A DNA stretch of 64,000 bases from Nocardia sp. CC227C (GTDB taxonomy: Bacteria > Actinomycetota > Actinomycetes > Mycobacteriales > Mycobacteriaceae), in the NCBI RefSeq assembly GCF_030767025.1, contig NZ_JASITE010000012.1:124001-188000 (forward strand), in the 5' to 3' direction. Both the position numbers and the translations under genes were made by a program. Shown here one piece after another: positions 34,205 to 41,600 of this stretch (position 1 is the stretch's first letter; each line of letters starts with the position of its first letter). The notes beneath the pieces were generated by a model. The model was given only the letters and a program-made list of their open reading frames with translations. It ran no database searches and was not told the DNA's origin.

Positions 34205-35949
34205 GCACCATCGACACCTCCCCCACTGACGGCGGGTACTCCGGCAGCTGGGCCGACTGGATCGGCGAAAGCCTCGGCGCGCCAGCACCTCCGGACCGCC
34301 GCGTCCCCCGCCGCGAGAGCGGGGCACCCGCGCGAAGCCGCCGAGGTGACGACCGCGCCGGATTCGCCGACGCACCGGGCGGATACGGCGATGACGGGTT
34401 CGACGCCGCCGCGACACCGGACGTCGGCCCCGAAGCCGACCGCTACATCCGAATGGACGACGAATACGACTTCGACGACGAGGGCGGCGACTACGACGAC
34501 CTACCCGGCTGGGACGACCGCCTGGCGGGCCTGACGAGACAGCGCGCCCGCCTCGTCGACGACGAGGACGACCTCGAGCCGGACCCGGACTACTCCGGCG
34601 GTACCGACCATGCTGCCGTCCGGTCCGACCCGCAGTCGTCCGCCGCGGTGGGATCCGCGGCGTGGCGGCGGGACCGGACGGCACGGCCCCACCCGTTCCC
34701 GTCGGCCGATCCGCACTGGATGCCCGAGCCGCCGACCGCACCCCCCGCCGTGGCGCACGCGCGGTCCGGCGGAGCCGCACGGGCGCATCGGGATTCGGCC
34801 GGGGACGACACGACCGTTGGACCGGTGCACGGCGCCGACGCTCGGCCGGACCACGACACGGGTATTCCTCCGGAGCATGACACCGCGGATCACGACGCAG
34901 GCGCTGGAAGTCGGTTCGCCACAGGCGCTCCTCCGGACTACGACACGGACAACCGATCGGGAGGCGGCTCGCCTACTCGATTCGAGGAGGACGGGGAGAC
35001 GCGGCCGGGCTACGGCGCGGGCACGCGAGAGGGGACTGCCGCACACGGGTACGACGCGGGTACGCCGTCGGGACGCGACGAGGGGACATGGCCGGGAGAC
35101 GAGGGGATGCGGGCGGCATCCGATGCGGGCAGCCGGTCGGCATATGGACACACCGCGCGGTCGGCGTACCGGCCGGGTACGCGGAGTGAGGTCGCCGCGC
35201 GGTCGCGGGCGGAGGCGGCGGCGGCCCTGGCTCGGCTGCATCGGACGTCCGGGGGAACGCGGCGGCGGTCGGTAGCGAATCGTGAGCCGTGGTCGCTGCG
35301 GGAGCGGATGTGGGATTCGCGGGAGCGGTGGGCGGCGCCGCTGCTCGGTGTGCTCGCGGTGTGTGCCGTAGCGGCGGCGGTGCTGGTGCAGGTGAACAAG
35401 TCGAGTGAGCCTGCGCCCGCGGCGGCGCCGACCGTGGTGCCCGCGACGTCGGCGGGCTCGGCGGGCTCGGAGGGCTCGGAGGGCTCGGGCTCGGAGGCTC
35501 CCGAATCGCCGGTGGCGTCCTCGAACGACGCGACGGCACCGGTCGGCGCGGCCACGCCCGAATGTCCGGCGGAGGTCAAGGGCGAGCATGTGCGCGGGAA
35601 CGGTCCGGGCGGCACCCGGACGGGTCCGGACGCGATTCTGGCGTTGCAGCACGCCTACTACGTGGCGCGGTCGGGGGCGTTGGCCCGGGAACTGGTCGCG
35701 GCCGACGCGGCGGTGCCCTCGGCGGCCGACATCCAGGCCGGGATCGACACCATTCCGCCGCTGACCACGCACTGCGTGCAGATCTCACCGGGCGCGTTCT
35801 CCGGCCAGTACATCGTGATCGTCACCGAGTTCCGCCCGGACGCGTCCCGGCGGATCTGGAGCCCGCAATTGGTCATGACCACCACGGCCGCGGACCGCAC
35901 GCTCATCAACGCCGTCATCCCGCTACCCGACGACGCCACACCCCGCTGA
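34201..35949 (+). CDS. membrane-anchored protein, long acidic N-terminus plus DUF8176-like domain
   Basis: A 582-residue protein. Residues 1-370 are predicted disordered, first very acidic (DDEYDFDDEGGDYDDLPGWDD), then Arg/Gly/Asp/Thr-rich with imperfect repeats of GxxARxEYDxG type. A TM helix is at about 377-398 (WAAPLLGVLAVCAVAAAVLVQV). A Ser/Gly/Glu linker precedes the extracytoplasmic C-terminal domain (PECPAEVKGEHVRGNGPGGTRTGPDAILALQHAYYVARSGALARELVAAD...THCVQISPG), clearly paralogous to that of the gene at 30242. The start overlaps the cutinase gene stop. Both anchors may flank one envelope complex. The Pro/Glu-poor cytoplasmic tail gives no enzyme signature. Confidence 0.75.
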   Translation: MSTIDTSPTDGGYSGSWADWIGESLGAPAPPDRRVPRRESGAPARSRRGDDRAGFADAPGGYGDDGFDAAATPDVGPEADRYIRMDDEYDFDDEGGDYDDLPGWDDRLAGLTRQRARLVDDEDDLEPDPDYSGGTDHAAVRSDPQSSAAVGSAAWRRDRTARPHPFPSADPHWMPEPPTAPPAVAHARSGGAARAHRDSAGDDTTVGPVHGADARPDHDTGIPPEHDTADHDAGAGSRFATGAPPDYDTDNRSGGGSPTRFEEDGETRPGYGAGTREGTAAHGYDAGTPSGRDEGTWPGDEGMRAASDAGSRSAYGHTARSAYRPGTRSEVAARSRAEAAAALARLHRTSGGTRRRSVANREPWSLRERMWDSRERWAAPLLGVLAVCAVAAAVLVQVNKSSEPAPAAAPTVVPATSAGSAGSEGSEGSGSEAPESPVASSNDATAPVGAATPECPAEVKGEHVRGNGPGGTRTGPDAILALQHAYYVARSGALARELVAADAAVPSAADIQAGIDTIPPLTTHCVQISPGAFSGQYIVIVTEFRPDASRRIWSPQLVMTTTAADRTLINAVIPLPDDATPR

Positions 35950-35991
35950 ACGTGGCGGAAACCCGCAGAGGCCCACTCCGGTACGGGCGTT

Positions 35992-36021
35992 TTGGAGTTC
36001 CGGCCGGGTGTGGGCTAGTGT
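35992..36021 (+). promoter_or_regulatory. promoter of tRNA-Gly copy 3
   Basis: TTGGAG (35992-35997), 18-nt spacer, TAGTGT (36016-36021), then TTCTCTCTCG. GTGGGCTA(A/G)TGTTCTCTCTCG-like sequence is shared with the promoter at 14170. Confidence 0.6.
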
Positions 36022-36064
36022 TCTCTCTCGCACGCCGCAGGGCACAAGCCCCGGTGCGCGACAT

Positions 36065-36140
36065 GCGGATGTAGCGCAGCTGGTAGCGCATCACCTTGCC
36101 AAGGTGAGGGTCGCGGGTTCGAATCCCGTCATCCGCTCCA
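36065..36140 (+). tRNA. tRNA-Gly(GCC), copy 3
   Basis: The same 73-nt body as the copies at 14244 and 19276, but here CCA is encoded (36138-36140). Confidence 0.96.
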
Positions 36141-36145
36141 CGGCG

Positions 36146-36179
36146 GCCCCGGCACGATCACTCGTGCCGGGGCTTTCGT
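36146..36179 (+). terminator. terminator after tRNA-Gly copy 3
   Basis: A perfect 12-bp stem GCCCCGGCACGA/TCGTGCCGGGGC with loop TCAC, followed by TTTCGT. Confidence 0.85.
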
Positions 36180-36297
36180 CATACCCACCATATCCGACAT
36201 TCCGGACACCGCGATGCCCCCTGAAAGCCGGTCGCGCGCAGTAGTTCTCGGGCACATTCACAGCCACTTCGCGGCCGTTTCGCGGTACCGTCGGAGG

Positions 36298-36579
36298 GTG
36301 ACGATCATCAGCGCCCTGGCCGACACCGTGCTCGCCCAGATCGGGAATCCGACTCCCGAAACGCCGCCCGCGGCGGACAAACTCATGAAGCTGGTGCGGT
36401 ATTTCACCTGGTTCGTGCTGTTGTCCGGCGTCCTGGGCATCACCTACGCGGGCGGTCGGTTCGCCTGGGAGAAATGGACCGGTGGCGGACTGGCGTCACC
36501 GAAGATGGTGGCCGGAGCCATGATCGGCGGCGTCATCGCCACCAGTGCGGGCACCATCATGAACGCCGCCATCGGCTGA
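36298..36579 (+). CDS. small two-TM protein, VirB2/TrbC-pilin-like
   Basis: A 93-residue protein. A short N-terminal part (MTIISALADTVLAQIGNPTPETPPAADKLMKLVRY) precedes two hydrophobic helices (about 37-53 and 70-92), with a basic/aromatic loop GGRFAWEKWTGGGLASPKM between them. This resembles VirB2/TrbC-type subunits of type IV secretion systems and similar small membrane proteins next to actinobacterial conjugation-like ATPases; the similarity is of architecture only. GTG 36298 lies 6 nt after TACCGT, a leaderless-type start, so it has its own promoter. It is separated from the upstream block by a tRNA gene. Confidence 0.6.
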   Translation: MTIISALADTVLAQIGNPTPETPPAADKLMKLVRYFTWFVLLSGVLGITYAGGRFAWEKWTGGGLASPKMVAGAMIGGVIATSAGTIMNAAIG

Positions 36580-36627
36580 TCCGGGAGCGGATGGCCGGAC
36601 ACGGGTCCCGGTCGGCACGGATTGTCG

Positions 36628-37875
36628 GTGCTCGACGCTAATCTCGTCGAACAGACTGGCGAAGATGTCGACAGCACGGACAGTGGGGCCGCGGTGACGA
36701 GAAGTGTGAGGAGTGCGAGCGGACTGCTCGACAGCCGGGACAGCGTGACCTTCGGGCTCGAGGACGTCAACGAGGTCGTCGCCGTCATGGTGGACGAGCA
36801 GGCCGAGGAACGGCCGCGCGACCGGGAGCTCATCACCTGCCGACTCGGACTCGACGGGGAGAGCCCGGAAACGCTGACCCTGCTGGGCGCGCGGTTGGGG
36901 GTGTCGCGGGATCGAGCGCGGCAGTTGTACACGCGCGCAGTCGGGCAGATGGTGCGGCGCGTGCAGGGCACCGGACATCCGGATACGGCCGTCTTCGCCG
37001 AGCGGTATCCGGTGGGACTGGGTGACGAGCGGCTGGTGCGCACGCTGCTGGCCGAAACCTATGCCACCGACAGCGATATCGCCGCGCAGGACTGGGCGTA
37101 TCTGAAGCTGCGGCTGGCGGGGCACGACCTCCAGGATTCGAAACGATTGGCCGGATTCGTCTTTCAGCGCATCGCGGGCTGGCAGCAGAAGGGGCGCTGG
37201 CATCTGCTGCCCGCCGCCAAACCGGAGGAGGTGCCGGCCGGGATCTGGAATCCGTGGCTGCGGCGGGTGGAGTGGGCCGACAGCACACCCGAGGAGCTGC
37301 CCGACGGCCCGGCCGACCGCCTCGACTTCGACGACGACGGGCGCGGCACCATGTTCGCCGAGAAACTCGGGCGCGAGGTGACCTTCGATACCGGATTGCA
37401 GGCGCGGCTGCTGCGCATGCTGGACGGCAGCGAACGCGTCGAGTCGTTCCAGGAGTGTCCCGGTGCGGTCGAATACGAACTCGACGGAGCCCAGCGGGTG
37501 CACCACCCGAGTGTCGCGGTGCGCTTCGCCGACGGGCGCGTGGTGCTCATCGACGTGATTCCGCTCGGGCACGTGGCGGTGCACGCCAATCGGGCCAAGG
37601 CGACGGCCGGGCGCGGGTACGCGCACACCCGTGGTTGGGGCTGGCTGGTGTGGACGGGCGGTCAGTCCGGGGTCGCCGACCTGATGCGGCGGCAGGTCGA
37701 CGCGCGCACCGAGAACATCCTCCGCAACCGGCTCGCCGACGGACCGGTCGATTGGGCGGAGCTACGCCGGATTCGGGAGGAAACCGGACTGGAACTCCTG
37801 GATTTCGCCGCCCTGGTGCTGAAGCACGGATGGCGTTGGGACCGTGGGCCGTTCCGGCTGAGCCGCGAATCCTGA
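36628..37875 (+). CDS. sigma-70 region-4-like HTH fused to degenerate TnsA/PD-(D/E)XK-like domain
   Basis: A 415-residue protein. Residues about 66-108 (RELITCRLGLDGESPETLTLLGARLGVSRDRARQLYTRAVGQM) match sigma-factor region 4, the -35-recognising HTH. A helical middle leads to a second folded region (about 270-345), SFQECPGAVEYELDGAQRVHHPSVAVRFADGRVVLIDVIPLGHVAVHANRAKATAGRGYAHTRGWGWLVW. That pattern fits TnsA/restriction-endonuclease-like nuclease folds, but PD is HHPS and ExK is IDVI, so catalysis is unlikely. No other sigma regions are present. It could be a promoter-targeted regulator of the neighbouring envelope block (inference). The start is GTG 36628 or TTG 36622. Confidence 0.7.
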   Translation: MLDANLVEQTGEDVDSTDSGAAVTRSVRSASGLLDSRDSVTFGLEDVNEVVAVMVDEQAEERPRDRELITCRLGLDGESPETLTLLGARLGVSRDRARQLYTRAVGQMVRRVQGTGHPDTAVFAERYPVGLGDERLVRTLLAETYATDSDIAAQDWAYLKLRLAGHDLQDSKRLAGFVFQRIAGWQQKGRWHLLPAAKPEEVPAGIWNPWLRRVEWADSTPEELPDGPADRLDFDDDGRGTMFAEKLGREVTFDTGLQARLLRMLDGSERVESFQECPGAVEYELDGAQRVHHPSVAVRFADGRVVLIDVIPLGHVAVHANRAKATAGRGYAHTRGWGWLVWTGGQSGVADLMRRQVDARTENILRNRLADGPVDWAELRRIREETGLELLDFAALVLKHGWRWDRGPFRLSRES

Positions 37876-37952
37876 TCTTCCGCCGGAACGTTTGCCTTCC
37901 CGTTCCCGGGCTACGTCCATGACATCGCCAACGACCATTCTCGGGATCAGTC

Positions 37953-38660
37953 ATGGGCATTGTTTCAGCTACGACGAAGGTATTGGGCAATACGGCGTCC
38001 ACGGCCACCTCGGCGGTCACCGCCACGGTGGGCGCCCTCGGCGGCGCGGTGGTGGGAGCCACCGCGGGCGCGGCGCGCGGCGCGGTCCAGGGCGCGTACT
38101 CCGGCGCGCGTTCCGGCGTCAGCACGCCGACGGCGGTGGTCCTCGGGGCGACCGCCGCGGGCGTGATCGGGCTCGTCGAATGGCCGCTGGCCCTGGGGGC
38201 GGGCACCGCCGCGGGCGCGGTGTACCTGGTGAACCGCGCCCGGCGACACGACGGGTCGGACCGGCAGGCGGGCCGCGAGCACGCGGACGACACCGGCGAC
38301 CGCCGGGACGACAGCGCCGCAGCGACAGGCAGCGCCGCAGCGGCTGATTCGGCTGCCGGGGCCGACAATGCGACCGGCTCCCGGCGCAAGTCCGGAACGC
38401 GCAAGGCGGAAGCCGGAGCGGGGTCCGTCGGTACGAAGAGCACCCGGCGGGCCGGTGCGGCGAGGCAGGCCGACGGAGCGGATGCGGACGACAGCGGGTC
38501 CGCGGCGAGTAAGCCCCAGCGGGCGGCGCGCCGGTCCGGCGGTGCGGAAGGCGCGCGCCGGAAGTCGCCCACGCGTTCCACCGCCCGCGAGACCACCACC
38601 CGCAAATCGGCCGCCCGCAAGACCACCGCCCGCGAGACCACGACGGAGACCGCACGCTGA
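37953..38660 (+). CDS. membrane-associated protein with Lys/Arg-rich tail
   Basis: A 235-residue protein. Residues 1-95 are Gly/Ala/Thr-rich and hydrophobic (GALGGAVVGATAGAARGAVQGA; VVLGATAAGVIGLVEWPLALGAGTAAGAVYLVN), probably two TM helices. From about 98 on it is disordered and increasingly basic, ending in Thr/Ala/Arg/Lys repeats (STARETTTRKSAARKTTARETTT) like histone-H1/HupB tails. A homologous small protein precedes ctpH in M. tuberculosis (Rv0426c, recalled), which fits the 1-nt stop/start overlap (TGATG) with the P-type ATPase gene. It may tether or regulate the pump (inference). The DNA of the tail is itself repetitive. Confidence 0.72.
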   Translation: MGIVSATTKVLGNTASTATSAVTATVGALGGAVVGATAGAARGAVQGAYSGARSGVSTPTAVVLGATAAGVIGLVEWPLALGAGTAAGAVYLVNRARRHDGSDRQAGREHADDTGDRRDDSAAATGSAAAADSAAGADNATGSRRKSGTRKAEAGAGSVGTKSTRRAGAARQADGADADDSGSAASKPQRAARRSGGAEGARRKSPTRSTARETTTRKSAARKTTARETTTETAR

Positions 38661-41600
38661 TGCCCGGATTGCGATCGATCGCCACCGCGCCGCTGCGGAT
38701 TCCCATGCTCGGAGCCACGGCGGCGGTCACCCTGGTGGGCCGTCCCGCCGTCGCGGCGGCACGGGGGACGCGCCACCTGCTGGAACCGGTGCTGCCGGAT
38801 GTGGTGAACGAGTTCACCGACGATGTCACCCGGGACCTCGAGGCCCTGTTCGACCCGCGCCCACGGCAGCGGCGACGGCATCTGGCGGTCCGGGGCGACC
38901 GGATACACGCCGAGGTCAGGGGGTTGCACTCCGAACAGGCCGACCGGGTCGCGAAAGCGGTGTCCGAACGGCTCGACCGCACCGACGGGGTGCACTGGCA
39001 CCGGGTGAACGAGGCGCTCGGGCGGGTGACGGTCGCGGTGGACCGGGAAGCGATCACCACGGCGCGGCTGGAGGAGATCCTGGTCGACGCCGAACGCGCC
39101 GCGGGAACCGATACCGCGGCCTGGAGCCAAGTCGTCGACGACACCTCCGAACGCGAACCCGTGCTGGCGGCGGCCGTCCAATTGGCCGGTGATCTCGTCG
39201 GCATCGGCGTGGCGGTGGCGCGCTCGGCGCTGCCCGGCTCGACGCCCGCACACCTGCTGCGCGGGGGTGTCTCCTTCGTCGACGGCCAGCCGTCGGCGCG
39301 CGCGCTGCTGGAACGGCATCTGGGCCGCGACCGCACCGACACCCTGCTCACCACCGGCAGCGCGCTCGGGCAGGCGCTGGACGGACATCTCGCCAGCCTC
39401 GTCGCCGACAGCCTGCAACGCACCGTGCGCCTGGTCGAAGCCGCCGCACGGTACGCGCAGTGGCAGCGCTGGGACGATCTGATCGCGGGGGCGGACCAAC
39501 CCGGCGTCCACCGCTACCGCCCGCCCGAACTCCGTCCGGTGCCGATGCCGCCCGGTCCCGTCGAACGCTGCACCGAACAGGTGTCGACGGGTTCGGCCCT
39601 GGTCTCCTTCACCTCCCTCGCCGGGAGCCGGGGCTTGTCGGACGCGGCCGACGCGCTCGCCGCGGGCGTGCCCAAGGCCGCACGCGCGAGCCGCGAGACC
39701 TTCGCGGGCGCCCTGGCCACCATCATGGCCATGCAGGGGGTGCTGACCATCGATGCGGTGCTCTGGCGGCGGCTCGACCGAGCCTCCGCCCTGGTGGTGG
39801 ACCGCCACGCGGTGCGCGGCGACCGGCCGGTGGTGCTGTCCGCCGAAACCGGCAACCCCGACTGGTCCACCGAGCACGTGTGGAGCGCCGCGCAGCGGCT
39901 GCTCTGGCGCGACGGCCCCGACCTGCCCATTCCCCCGCCCCGCTCCCGCCATCGCGAGAATCTCACCCTCACACCGGAGCAGGGTGGGCCGCGGGAGGAT
40001 CCCGAGTCGGGGCCGATCGGGAAGCACGCGGACACCGATGAGGGCGAACCGGTCTGGTACGAGTTGCGCGACGGACAGGCCGTCGCGGGACGGGTGCTGG
40101 TCGGCTGGGAACTGCATCCCGAAGCGATCGGACTGCTGGCCGCCGCGCGCAAGGCCGGATTGCGAGTGGTCCTCATCGGCGACGAGTCCACGGCCGAACT
40201 GCGGCGCAGCGCGGACGAATTCGTGACCGCGGGTGGATCGACCACCGCGCTGGTGCGGCGATTGCAGCGGCAGGGCCACGTGGTCGCCATGCTGAGCGGC
40301 AATGCGCACCGGGCGTTGGCCGCGGCCGATCTCGGGATCGGGCTCGCGCACCGGAACGGCACCCGATCGCGGGTGCCCTGGCAGGCCGGAGTGGTGTGCC
40401 CGGATCTGACGTGTGCGCGGCGGATCATCGCCGCGGCCGGACCCGCGCGCGCCGCCAGCGAACGCGGGCGGGTGCTGACCCTGTCGGCCGCCACCCTCAG
40501 CGGCCTGCTGCTCGCCTCCGGCCCCACCCGGACACGTCCCGTGGCCGCCACCTCGCCGATTTCGACGGCCGCCCTGCTCGGCTTCGCCACCGGACTGCTC
40601 GCGGGCCGCCGTGCCGGGCGCGCCGACCAGGTCACACCGGTACCGCTGGTGCCCTGGCACGCCCTCGAACCCGATGAGGTGCTGGCCCGCCTGCCCGCAC
40701 CCGAACCCAAGCAGCCGCCACACGGAACCGTCGCCACCGAGGCGCTGAAGCTGGCGCGCTCGCTGGCGCTTCCCACGGAGACCGTCGCCGATCTGGCGCG
40801 GCAGGTGCGCCGGGAACTGTCGGATCCGCTGACCCCGCTGCTCGCCGTCGGCGCGGTCGCCTCCGCCCTGCTCGGCTCGCCCACCGACGCGGTGCTGGTG
40901 GGCTCGGTGCTCGGCCTCAACGCCGTGGTGTCCGCGCTACAGCGCCGCCGCGCCGGACAGTCCCTGCACCGGCTGCTGGTCGGCGAACGCCTGCTCGCCC
41001 GCCTCGTCACCGAGGACGGCGAAACCAACACTTCCGCCGACGAATTGCGGCCCGGCGACGTGATCGCGCTGCGCTCGGGCGATGTGGTGCCCGCCGACGC
41101 GCGACTGCTGGAGACCGACGGACTGGAAATGGACGAATCCGGGCTCACCGGCGAATCGGTGACGGTGGACAAGCAGGTCTCCGCGACTCCCGGTGCGGCC
41201 CTGGGTGATCGGTCCTGCATGGTGTTCGAGGGCGGCGTCGTGGTCAACGGCAGCGCCCGCGCGGTGGTGGTGGCGGTCGGCTCGGCCACCGAATCCGGCC
41301 GCGCCCTCGCCGTGGCCGGGCCACCGCGCACCGCCGGTGTGCAGGCGCATCTGCGCTCGCTGTCCGAGCGGGTGCTGCCGCTCACCCTGGGCGGCGGCAG
41401 CCTGGTCACCGCGACCAGCTTCCTGCGCGGACTGCCGCTGCGGCCCGCGCTCGCCGACGGGCTCGCGGTGGCGGTGGCGGCGGTGCCGGAGGGACTGCCG
41501 CTGGTCGCGACCGTCGCCCAGCTCGCCGCCACGCGCCGACTGTCGCGGCGCGGGGTGCTGGTGCGTTCCAGCCGCACCATCGAGGCGCTGGGCCGGCTGG

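Noticed and set aside
37547..40723. 1058-codon open frame on the minus strand across three genes
   Set aside because: Antisense to the HTH/nuclease-fold, basic-tail and ATPase genes; no family match or ribosome site.
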